Notes under the pieces: generated by a model
Databases searched by the model: none
Seen by the model: only the letters and a program-made list of their open reading frames with translations
What the model was told of the DNA's origin: nothing
NCBI RefSeq assembly: GCF_003339845.1
Contig: NZ_PPTR01000021.1
Coordinates: forward strand, 1-36,817
Reading direction: 5' to 3'
Length of the DNA: 36,817 nt
Source: Gordonibacter sp. 28C
GTDB lineage: Bacteria; Actinomycetota; Coriobacteriia; Coriobacteriales; Eggerthellaceae
Position numbers and translations under genes: made by a program
In this document: positions 27,787 through 35,174 of the stretch, in pieces
How positions within the stretch are numbered: position 1 is the first letter of the stretch
Layout of the letters: each line of letters starts with the position of its first letter

Positions 27787-29160
27787 ATGGGTAAGCAAAA
27801 CGACAAACTGGGACGAGCCGCTCATATAAAGCGGCATACGGTGGGCACGTCGAACGAGATTTCGCTCAGCGTGCTCGACGCCGCCAAGAACGAGCTCGAA
27901 GGGGACGCCGGCAAGGACACCGCCGCCCGCCCATCCCGATTCGGCCACATATCCCTGTTCACGCTGCCGCTGCGCAGGAAGAAGAGCATCGCGACCCCCA
28001 CGAAGGAGCGGGGCCTGCCGCTCTCCAGCGGAGAGTTCGCCTCTGCCGAGGGGGCGTCTGCGCCTTCCTCGGTGGGGAAGGTCGATATAGGGTCGCCCCA
28101 GTCGGGCGCGACGACGGTTTCGACGCAATCGACGCGCGCGGGCGCGGTTTCTTTGCCGGCGACAGCGGGCCTTGGCCGCACGTCTTCTCCGAAGCCGGCG
28201 CTCTCTTCCGAAGACGAGATAGCCCGCCGCAAGGCCCGCCGCCGGCGGCATCGCGTGTTGGCCGCCGCCCTCGCCGTGCTCGTCGGGCTCGGCCTCGCCG
28301 GCGCGGGAGGATGGTACCTGTACCAAGACCATCAGAAGCATATGAGCCAGGTGTCCCAGCTCGACGGGGCGCTCGACCTTATCAGGGAAGCCGACGAAAC
28401 CGTCGTGGCGTTGGACGGGCTTGTGGCGAAGCCGCTCGAGTCCGGTTCGATCTCGGCCGCCGACGGCGTCCTCGGCGAGCTGCCCTCCGCTGTCTCCCAA
28501 CTGGAGGAAGCGGATGCCGTCGCCCGGCGCTTGTCGGTTGACCTGCGAGAATCAGGGGAAAAGGAAGCAGCGAACCAAACGGTCGCGGCCGTGGCCGCCC
28601 GTATCGCCCTGCTCGACAGCGGACGGCAGATCGTCGAGCAGGCGCAGCAAACCGATGCCGCCGCCCGCTCCGTGCGCGAAGCCTGGCAAGGTGTCATCAA
28701 GGCCGACGGGCTTGCCCGCGATGCGGCGGCCCTCGTCGCCGACACCACCGACGAGAACGTGGCGGCTTCGAAGGAAAAGACCGGAGCCGCCATCGAGGCG
28801 TTCTTGGCTGCCCAGGGCGATTTGGAGGAGTTGGTTTACGAAAACCCCGATGCCGACCTGGCGGCGCTCCTCGATTACGTTGCCAAGCGGCTCGAGGCCA
28901 TGGGCTGCGCCTTGGCATCCGACGACGCGTTCCTTTCGAAGAACAAAGAGGAAGCCGTCGCCCAAAACGACGCTTACAACCGGGCAGACGCCGAAGCCGC
29001 GACCATCGCCGCCACGCTTCCCGCCGACCCCGCACAACCGGTTTTGGATGCATACGACCAGGCTACCGCCTCAATTTTCGAGACGTATTCAACGGCTCGT
29101 TCACAAGCTGGATCAGCGGATGCGTTTCTTCGTGATTATTTGGGAACGACTAGTAAATAG
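27787..29160 (+). CDS. Membrane-anchored hypothetical protein with long extracytoplasmic helical domain
   Basis: 457 residues; ATG 27787 has GGAG 8 nt upstream, 28 nt after dinG. Residues 1-150 are low-complexity and Ser/Thr/Ala/Gly-rich, then a basic patch ARRKARRRRHR sets the cytoplasmic side. One membrane helix (about 157-178, VLAAALAVLVGLGLAGAGGWYL) is followed by about 280 residues of Ala/Glu/Asp-rich heptad-like helix. No catalytic motif is visible. The order dinG, this gene and the degenerate peptidase may be one unit, although a promoter for the next gene lies in its last codons. No family recognised. Confidence 0.75.
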   Translation: MGKQNDKLGRAAHIKRHTVGTSNEISLSVLDAAKNELEGDAGKDTAARPSRFGHISLFTLPLRRKKSIATPTKERGLPLSSGEFASAEGASAPSSVGKVDIGSPQSGATTVSTQSTRAGAVSLPATAGLGRTSSPKPALSSEDEIARRKARRRRHRVLAAALAVLVGLGLAGAGGWYLYQDHQKHMSQVSQLDGALDLIREADETVVALDGLVAKPLESGSISAADGVLGELPSAVSQLEEADAVARRLSVDLRESGEKEAANQTVAAVAARIALLDSGRQIVEQAQQTDAAARSVREAWQGVIKADGLARDAAALVADTTDENVAASKEKTGAAIEAFLAAQGDLEELVYENPDADLAALLDYVAKRLEAMGCALASDDAFLSKNKEEAVAQNDAYNRADAEAATIAATLPADPAQPVLDAYDQATASIFETYSTARSQAGSADAFLRDYLGTTSK

Positions 29161-29168
29161 CGTATACT
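29140..29168 (+). promoter_or_regulatory. Internal promoter for the degenerate M28 gene
   Basis: TTGGGA (29140-29145), a 17-bp spacer and TATACT (29163-29168), overlapping the end of the previous gene. The predicted start near 29175 leaves a leader of about 50 nt to the ATG at 29224, or almost none to the ATG at 29179. Confidence 0.6.
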
Positions 29169-29223
29169 GGCAAAATATATGCCTAGTAGGATGTCACAAG
29201 ATCGTGAGCGAAAGGCAAAAGGT

Positions 29224-32200
29224 ATGCCGGAAATACTAGACCACGTTGCATATTTGTCGCAACAAATCGGCCCGCGTCCTGCCGGAACGGAAGAAGAGCA
29301 GCAGGCCGCGCTCTACATCACCGAGCAGATGCAGAAAGAAGCCGGCCTGTCAGCGGTTATCGAAGACTTCACCGGCGCTGGAAGCGCCGACGCCCCTCGC
29401 GCTATCTGCTGCGCGGCCACGTTGATCGTCGCTGTGCTGGCTATGTTCCTGTCCGTCATGGTCATCCCGGCCGTCATCGTAGCCTTGATCGCCTTGCTGC
29501 TGCTCGCTGCCGAGGCGTTCGATCGGCCCGTCCTCTCCAAGACGTTTTCCCGAGGGGTCAGCCAGAACGTCGTGGCAAAGTACGAGCCCGGTTACACCGC
29601 CGAAGCGGGAGGTTCGCGCCGTCGCAAGATCGTTCTCGTGGCCCGCTACGACAGCGGCAAGGTGCGCGCCGAGTTGAAGCCGCCTTTCGTTTCCGCGTTG
29701 CCCGTGCTGCGTTGGATCAACCTGGGGGCCATGGTTCTCGTTCCCGTGCTGCTCATCTTGCGCGCCACGCTGTTTCTCCATGCCACCGGCGTAAGCGAGA
29801 TCGTGCTCAACGTGCTCATGGTCATCGCCCTGGTGTTCGTGGCGCTTCCGGTTTTGGAGGCTCTTTTCCACAAGCTCGCCGCGTACAACGAAGGAGCGAA
29901 CTGCAATGCGTCGGGAATCGCCGTTCTGCTCGATGTGGCCCGCCGCGTGGGTCGCGGCCGCATGAGCGAGGCCGCCCTTGCCGAACGGGAGGGCGAAGCC
30001 GTCGTCCACGGCGAGCAGGTCGCGCGCGCGGCCGGACTCGTTCCCGAAGGCGTGGAGATAGTCTACGCCGCCTCCAATGTGAAGCCGCCGGAGCCGGCGC
30101 CGCAAAGCGAGGCCGCTCGCCTCGCCGCTGCGAAAGCCGCCGTGGCGGCGCTCACCGGAAAGCCGGTAAGCGGGCGCTCCCCGTCCGACCTTGCCGAGAA
30201 CCTGGTTCAAGTGAAGGAACCGCCGCTGGCGGCGCCGACGGACGCCGATTACCAAACGCAGCGCGGCGAGACCCGCGAGGCATTCACCGTCATACCGGCC
30301 GAGACGGTTCAGGCCGCGCTCGCAAACGCCGAAGCCGCTGCCAAATGCGAAGATGGGACCGACGCTGCCGCATCGGGCGCCCCCCTGTCCTTCGCGGCCC
30401 CGGTGCCGGCGGCCTCTCCGTCCGACGACGGGGTTCCGGACTGGTTCAAGAAGGCCCAGGAGAAAGCCAAGAAGCCCGTCGACAACAAGCAAGTCCATCG
30501 ATCTCGTTATGCGGACGCGCTTGATGCCGCCCTCGCCGAAAGCGAGAACCACTCGGAGGAGGCGCCGAGCGCGCCTATGTCCGAAATGGAGGCTCGCCTG
30601 CAGTCTGTAAGGGACGGCATCATGGAGGTAAAGGCCCCGCAGGTCCCGCGCGACGGCGACTTTGCAGCCGATTTCCAAGCCGATGCTTCTGCGGCAGCCG
30701 AAACCCTCGACGCCGACCCCGCTTCTTCGGCGCCCACGCCGGCCGTGCCCGAAATCCGCTTCGAATCGCCCGTCGAAAACGCGCCTGATTCCGATGCGGG
30801 AGCCACCTGCGCCATGCCTCCGATCGATGTGAGCGAGCTGCGCCTCGGCGATGTTCCGTCGATAGGCGACGTGCCCATGCCCTCGTTCCTCGACCCTGCC
30901 AAAGCTCAGGCCGAGAAGCTTGAGGAGCGCGGAGAGGTGAACCGAACCTCGAACCGCGTCGACGTGACCGCCGCCGTTATCGGTGACAGCGGCCGCATAG
31001 AGCAGCTTCCCCCGCAAGAAGGACAGCCGCAGGCCGACGCGAGCCAGATGCCCTCGTCAGGGGAGGACGGGTCTCCCGCTCCCCATCGCCGGCCCATCGT
31101 GCTGCCCGACATCGGCGTGTCCGCAGCCAACTTGGCCCCCATAACCGAGTTGCCGAAGCAGCGCGCGCCGCTTGCCGAAGCCGAAACATCCGGCAAGAGC
31201 GCGGCCAAAAGCCTGCTCACCATGCTGCCGTCGATCGATCCCGCGCAGCCTGCCTCCGCGGGCGGCTCGACGGAAGACGCTCCCGCTTCCTCCGCCGCTC
31301 CGCAGCGCGCCGACCTGCGTGCCGCGCTGCCCTCCCTGTCGGGCGCCATCCCTCGTCAGGACGACGGGGCCGTCAGCGCCGCCGGCGCGTTCGTTCCCGC
31401 CGGCGCCACGGGTGCCTTCGCCCCCGTGGGCGACGAGCTGCTCGAGAACGTCGATCCCGACGACATCTACGTCGACGACGCCGACGACTCCGCCTACGAG
31501 GGCGAATACACCGAGACCGGAGCCTTCGCCGGTTCCGGCTACGTGGACATGCCCAAATCGCGCGCGCACCGCTTCTTCGACAAGCTGCGTTTCCGCAAGC
31601 GCAAGGAGGAGGACGAGCCCACGCCTCAGGAGTGGCTCGAGGTTGACGAGTCCTTCGACGCCCGTTCCGCCGGCGCGGCGCGCGGCGGTTGGGAGAGCTT
31701 CCGCGAGGACCAAGGCGACCAAGAGGGCTATTACGAGGAGGAAATCGTCGACGACGCCCTTGTCGTCGAAGAGGAGAACGACGGGTATTTGGCTCCGCTT
31801 GCCGGTGCGAGCCCTGAGGACACGTTCGCCGGCGTAGCTTCCAGCGCCCCCGCTTCCGACTTCGCCGAGGACGACTTCTCTCTCGACGACGTGGACGAAT
31901 ACGAGGACGACGCGTTCCGCTCAGATGGCGGGCGCCGTTGGAACGGCGGAGGCTTTTCGCGCGTGCGCATGGGGCGCGCCAACGACATGACTCCCGAAGA
32001 CCTTCCGGTCGAGGACGATGCGCCGCCGATCCGCCCCGACGACGTCACACCGCCGCCCGAGCTCAAGGACATCTACCAGTTCCGCAACCCCGACATCAAC
32101 ACAGAGGTTTGGTTCGTCGCGCTCGGCTCCGAGCTCGCCCAGCACGGCGGCATGCGCGCTTTCCTCGCCGAGCACAATCAGGACCTGCGCGGTTCCATCA

Positions 32201-32532
32201 TCATCGACATCGACGCGCTCGGTGCCGGCGAGCTCAGCATGATAGACCGCGAGGGCATGTACCGCAAGTCGAAGGCGTCTTCGCGCATGAAGCGCTACAC
32301 GAAGAAGGCGTCCCAGGCCACCGGACTGCCCATCGACACCGCCTCGATCCTGTGGGAGGACAGCGCGGCTTCGGTGGCCATCAAACAGGGGTTCCAGGCT
32401 ATGCACCTAGCCGGCATGGACGGCGCGAAGCCGGCGTTTTTCGCCCAGGGCGACGACGTGCTCGAGAACATAGATGAAGAAATTTTGAATAACAACGCGG
32501 AATTCGTTATGGAGTTGTTAAAGAATATCTAA
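29224..32532 (+). CDS. Membrane-embedded degenerate M28-peptidase-like protein with a ~700-residue disordered insert
   Basis: 1102 residues from ATG 29224 (AAAGG 8 nt upstream); ATG 29179 is the alternative. It opens like an M28 aminopeptidase (PEILDHVAYLSQQIGPRPAGTEEE), then has hydrophobic membrane segments at about 63-96, 162-185 and 192-214. The first zinc motif, normally HxD, reads ARYDSG, so His is Arg (residue 141). The bridging Asp segment, normally GADDNASG, reads GANCNASG (226-227). The last part of the fold resumes near residue 947 (NTEVWFVALGSELAQHGGM, DIDALGAGELSMIDREGMY). In between is an Ala/Pro/Asp/Glu-rich, low-complexity insert holding two copies of TGAF and a basic patch KLRFRKRKEE. 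Loss of ligands argues against peptidase activity; a scaffold or sensor is inferred. Confidence 0.8.
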   Translation: MPEILDHVAYLSQQIGPRPAGTEEEQQAALYITEQMQKEAGLSAVIEDFTGAGSADAPRAICCAATLIVAVLAMFLSVMVIPAVIVALIALLLLAAEAFDRPVLSKTFSRGVSQNVVAKYEPGYTAEAGGSRRRKIVLVARYDSGKVRAELKPPFVSALPVLRWINLGAMVLVPVLLILRATLFLHATGVSEIVLNVLMVIALVFVALPVLEALFHKLAAYNEGANCNASGIAVLLDVARRVGRGRMSEAALAEREGEAVVHGEQVARAAGLVPEGVEIVYAASNVKPPEPAPQSEAARLAAAKAAVAALTGKPVSGRSPSDLAENLVQVKEPPLAAPTDADYQTQRGETREAFTVIPAETVQAALANAEAAAKCEDGTDAAASGAPLSFAAPVPAASPSDDGVPDWFKKAQEKAKKPVDNKQVHRSRYADALDAALAESENHSEEAPSAPMSEMEARLQSVRDGIMEVKAPQVPRDGDFAADFQADASAAAETLDADPASSAPTPAVPEIRFESPVENAPDSDAGATCAMPPIDVSELRLGDVPSIGDVPMPSFLDPAKAQAEKLEERGEVNRTSNRVDVTAAVIGDSGRIEQLPPQEGQPQADASQMPSSGEDGSPAPHRRPIVLPDIGVSAANLAPITELPKQRAPLAEAETSGKSAAKSLLTMLPSIDPAQPASAGGSTEDAPASSAAPQRADLRAALPSLSGAIPRQDDGAVSAAGAFVPAGATGAFAPVGDELLENVDPDDIYVDDADDSAYEGEYTETGAFAGSGYVDMPKSRAHRFFDKLRFRKRKEEDEPTPQEWLEVDESFDARSAGAARGGWESFREDQGDQEGYYEEEIVDDALVVEEENDGYLAPLAGASPEDTFAGVASSAPASDFAEDDFSLDDVDEYEDDAFRSDGGRRWNGGGFSRVRMGRANDMTPEDLPVEDDAPPIRPDDVTPPPELKDIYQFRNPDINTEVWFVALGSELAQHGGMRAFLAEHNQDLRGSIIIDIDALGAGELSMIDREGMYRKSKASSRMKRYTKKASQATGLPIDTASILWEDSAASVAIKQGFQAMHLAGMDGAKPAFFAQGDDVLENIDEEILNNNAEFVMELLKNI

Positions 32533-32678
32533 CGGTGCGCCGGCATCCCCGGCGCGCGCCTTGTGCGGTGCCGTATAATGTCGGCCGTATGTTTCTCGTA
32601 AGATTCCCCGAGAATCTCGCGTGATCTAATGCGGGCTCGTCGCCCGTTTCAACTAAGAAAGAAAGGTGTTTGGAAGCC

Positions 32679-32831
32679 ATGGCTATCGAAGCGTATTGCG
32701 TCAAGTGCAAGGCCAAGAAGATTATGCAGGACCCCGTCGAGAGCACGACGAAGAACGGCAAGCCCATCACGAAGGGCAAGTGCCCCGACTGCGGCACCAC
32801 CATCTGCCGCATCGGCGCCGCCAAGAAGTAG
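32679..32831 (+). CDS. DUF5679 small zinc-ribbon protein
   Basis: 50 residues: MAIEAYCVKCKAKK, a middle with TTKNGKPITKG, then CPDCGTTICRIG. Two CxxC pairs (Cys7/10 and Cys35/38) make a one-domain zinc ribbon of the DUF5679 type, related to topoisomerase-I C-terminal ribbons. Its role is unknown, perhaps nucleic-acid binding. ATG 32679 has GAAAGG about 13 nt and GGAAG about 3 nt upstream. It stands alone, with a strong hairpin after it. It is shorter than usual ORF cut-offs but clear. Confidence 0.88.
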   Translation: MAIEAYCVKCKAKKIMQDPVESTTKNGKPITKGKCPDCGTTICRIGAAKK

Positions 32832-32863
32832 CCTCGGCGCCTCCAAACGCAGACGAGAGCATC

Positions 32864-32892
32864 GCGACCCCGGGTCATCGACCCGGGGTCGC
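32864..32892 (+). terminator. Hairpin after the zinc-ribbon gene
   Basis: A perfect 13-bp GC-rich stem (32864-32876 with 32880-32892) and a 3-nt loop, followed by TTGCGCT. There is no long T-run, so termination is likely but not textbook. Confidence 0.65.
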
Positions 32893-33034
32893 TTGCGCTG
32901 AAGACGGAAAACGGCGCGGAAGCAAACGGCTTCGCCTGCGCCGAGCGGGTGGCGCGTGCTCGGGCGGCAGCTTTCCAGCGCTTGCCCCTGACGTGATTTT
33001 TACGAATTTGGAGGCAAGCTCGCAAGCCCTGGGT

Positions 33035-33040
33035 TATACT
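33035..33040 (+). promoter_or_regulatory. -10 element of the broken tRNA-Gly gene
   Basis: TATACT lies 42 bp before the tRNA 5' end. A clear -35 at standard spacing is not visible. Confidence 0.4.
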
Positions 33041-33082
33041 AGGAGCGCTCGATGCGCCGGGGTCGCTCCGGCAGCGTAAGGT

Positions 33083-33121
33083 GCGGGTGTCGCCAAGTGG
33101 TAAGGCCCAAGCTTCCCAAGC
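33083..33121 (+). pseudogene. 5' half of tRNA-Gly(CCC), truncated after the anticodon loop
   Basis: The acceptor strand GCGGGTG, D-arm GCC-AAGTGGTAA-GGC, anticodon 5' stem CAAGC and loop TTCCCAA (anticodon CCC at 33115-33117) are normal. After GC at 33120-33121 the anticodon stem stops pairing, and no T-arm, acceptor 3' strand or CCA follows. The break in the anticodon stem is a typical tyrosine-recombinase target, and an accessory module starts directly after it. Confidence 0.75.
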
Positions 33122-33140
33122 CGTAGACTTGGTGAAGCCC

Positions 33141-33239
33141 CGCGAAACTCGCGAAACGCGCGGTCGAGAAATCCCCAGTTCAGAATGGTGTTTTCCGAGC
33201 TCCGCGAAACTCTCCTCTCTTCTTGGCCCTCCGTGAAAC
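33141..33239 (+). repeat. Direct CG(C/T)GAAAC repeats upstream of the accessory parA
   Basis: CGCGAAAC at 33141-33148, 33150-33157 and 33203-33210, and CGTGAAAC at 33232-33239, all in one orientation. The last equals the right half of the chromosomal parS. A further tandem CCAGTAC pair follows (about 33250-33268). It is the likely partition site and/or autoregulatory operator of the accessory ParAB. Confidence 0.5.
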
Positions 33240-33354
33240 CCCGATTTTTCCAGTACCTTTCCAGTACTTTCAGGAAACGTGCGGCCTGGGCGCGACACGC
33301 GCGCAGGCTCGTCTGGCCTCCCGATGCGGGTTTCCCGCAGAACGGAGGAAGGAC

Positions 33355-34140
33355 ATGCCATGCAGGACGATCGCGGTGGCGAACCAGAAGGGCGGCACGG
33401 GCAAGACGGCCACGACCCTGAGCCTGGGCGCAGCGCTCGCGCGACGCGGCAAGCGCGTGCTTCTGGTGGACACCGACCCGCAGGGCGACCTCACCAAGTC
33501 GCTCGGATGGGCAGACCCCGACGCGCTGGACGTCACGCTCGCCAACCACATCCAGGCCGTCATCGACGGGGAGGATCCCGAACCCGACGAGGGGATGCTG
33601 CGCCACGGCGAAGGCGTCGACCTCATGCCTGCGAACATCGACCTCGCCGGGTTGGAGATGGGCATATTCATGGCCGTTTCGCGGGAGCGGCTGATCGACG
33701 CCTGGGCGGCGCCCCTGAAAGAGCGCTACGACTTCATCATCTTCGACTGCGCGCCCACGCTCGGGATAATCCCCGTCAACGCCTTCGCCGCCGCCGACGG
33801 CGTGCTCGTGCCGGTCTCGGCCGAGTACCTTCCCGCCTCCGGCATGACCGGCCTTTTGAAGACGGTCGGGCGGGTCAAGCGCCAGATCAACCCTTCGCTC
33901 GAGGTTGAGGGGATCCTCGTCACGCTCTACGACGCCCGCAACAACCTCGCGAAAGAGGTGGAGCGCACCATCCGCGAGCAGTTCGGGGGAGCGTACCGCG
34001 TGTTCGACGCGGTCATCCCCAGGGCCGTCTCGGCTGCGGAGTCGCCCGCCTCGGGAACGAGCATCTTCGCCTACGACGGGGACGGCAAGGTGGCGGTCGC
34101 CTTCTCGCGCCTCGCCGAGGAGGTGCTGCGCCATGGCTAG
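33355..34140 (+). CDS. Accessory (mobile-element type) ParA ATPase
   Basis: 261 residues from ATG 33355, with GGAGGAAGG just upstream. Upstream codons in frame lack a ribosome site and are ignored. Deviant Walker A KGGTGKTA (12-19), LVDTDPQGDLTKSLG (about 42-56), and Walker B FIIFDCAPTLGIIPVNA. It lacks the N-terminal extension of the chromosomal ParA and has no extra DNA-binding domain, so it is Soj-like (type Ib-like length, type Ia-like sequence). Its GC-rich codon use differs from the A/T-richer chromosomal parA. It is the first gene of the module after the broken tRNA. Confidence 0.92.
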   Translation: MPCRTIAVANQKGGTGKTATTLSLGAALARRGKRVLLVDTDPQGDLTKSLGWADPDALDVTLANHIQAVIDGEDPEPDEGMLRHGEGVDLMPANIDLAGLEMGIFMAVSRERLIDAWAAPLKERYDFIIFDCAPTLGIIPVNAFAAADGVLVPVSAEYLPASGMTGLLKTVGRVKRQINPSLEVEGILVTLYDARNNLAKEVERTIREQFGGAYRVFDAVIPRAVSAAESPASGTSIFAYDGDGKVAVAFSRLAEEVLRHG

Positions 34141-35089
34141 GAAGAAGATGGCGGCAATCGAGCTCCCTTCGGTGGACAGCCTCTTCTCGTCGCAGGAGGA
34201 GCGCGAAGCCTCCCGGGCCGAGCGCGTCGCGAACATACCCTTGGACGCGATCGAGCCCTTCCCCGGGCACCCCTTCCGCGTTGTCGACGACGAAGAGATG
34301 GAACAGCTCGCGGACAGCGTGGCGGCCTGCGGCATCCTCGTTCCCTTGACGGTGAGGCCCCTCGGCGCGAACAGGTACGGCCTCGTGAGCGGGCACAGGC
34401 GCAAGCGGGCGGCGGAGCTGGCCGGACTTGCCGAGGCGCCGTGCGTGGTGCGGGACATGGGCGACGACGAGGCCGTCATAGCCATGGTGGACTCGAACCT
34501 GCAGAGAGAGGCCATCCTGCCGAGCGAGCGGGCGTTCGCTTATTCGATGCGGCTCGAGGCGATGAAGCGCCAGGGCCAGCGCACCGACCTGACTTGTGCC
34601 CCACCGGAGCACAAGTTAGTCGGCAGGAGGTCTCGCGACATTCTCGCCGAAGAGCTGGGGCAGAGCAAGGAGCAGATCAGGCGGTACATACGCTTGACCT
34701 TCCTCATCCCCGACCTGCTGTCCCTCGTCGACGAAGGGGCCATAAAGCTGCGCCCCGCAGTCGAGCTGAGCTACCTCGCCGGCGATCAGCAAAGGTGGGT
34801 CGCCGAGGCCATAGGAGTCCAAGCCTGCACCCCCTCGCACGCCCAGGCCATCAAGATGCGCCGTTTCTCGGAGGAAGGGAGGCTTTCGGCGGCGGTCGTC
34901 CTCTCCATCATGGAGGAGGAGAAGCCCAACCAGGTCGAGCAGTTCAAGATGCCGAAGGCGCGCATCGCGAGGTTCTTCAGCCCCTCCGCCACCAAGGACG
35001 AGATCGAGGGGCGCATCGTCCGCGCGCTCGAGCTGCTCGAACGGGCCGAGCGGCGCCGCGACGGGCTGGACGGCGGCGGTGCCTCATGA
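34133..35089 (+). CDS. Accessory ParB/Spo0J-like partition protein
   Basis: 318 residues from ATG 34133, overlapping the parA end by 8 nt, which implies coupled translation. The ParB N-terminal nuclease-like fold is present: NIPLDAIEPFPGHPFRV, GHRRKRAAEL (87-96, the equivalent of GERR) and MVDSNLQREAILPSERA. A helix-turn-helix is at SRDILAEELGQSKEQIRRYIRL. This subtype, with the FPGHPF motif, is common on integrative and conjugative elements of Firmicutes and Eggerthella-like hosts, from memory. It is unlikely to use the 16-bp chromosomal parS, since its recognition helix is different. Confidence 0.88.
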   Translation: MARKKMAAIELPSVDSLFSSQEEREASRAERVANIPLDAIEPFPGHPFRVVDDEEMEQLADSVAACGILVPLTVRPLGANRYGLVSGHRRKRAAELAGLAEAPCVVRDMGDDEAVIAMVDSNLQREAILPSERAFAYSMRLEAMKRQGQRTDLTCAPPEHKLVGRRSRDILAEELGQSKEQIRRYIRLTFLIPDLLSLVDEGAIKLRPAVELSYLAGDQQRWVAEAIGVQACTPSHAQAIKMRRFSEEGRLSAAVVLSIMEEEKPNQVEQFKMPKARIARFFSPSATKDEIEGRIVRALELLERAERRRDGLDGGGAS

Positions 35090-35105
35090 AGACCGTCTCC
35101 GTTCG

Positions 35106-35135
35106 GGCCCTTCGGGCCCCGCTGCCCGAAGGGCC
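35106..35135. repeat. 12-bp hairpin between accessory parB and the replication gene
   Basis: GGCCCTTCGGGC (35106-35117) pairs perfectly with GCCCGAAGGGCC (35124-35135) across a 6-nt loop. There is no T-run. It may attenuate or stabilise the mRNA. Confidence 0.55.
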
Positions 35136-35174
35136 GTCCCCTCTCTTGCTCCCCCAATGCGAAGGAGGTACGCC

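Noticed and set aside
25347-27806. An 819-codon minus-strand frame opposite dinG, and a 555-codon one opposite the M28-like gene (29350-31017)
   Set aside because: Same shadow effect; dinG motifs on the plus strand are unambiguous, and the antisense products lack any recognisable domain or ribosome site.
32864-32892. GC-rich hairpin as an attachment site or riboswitch
   Set aside because: It directly follows the zinc-ribbon gene and is a plain perfect stem with a 3-nt loop, best explained as a transcript end.
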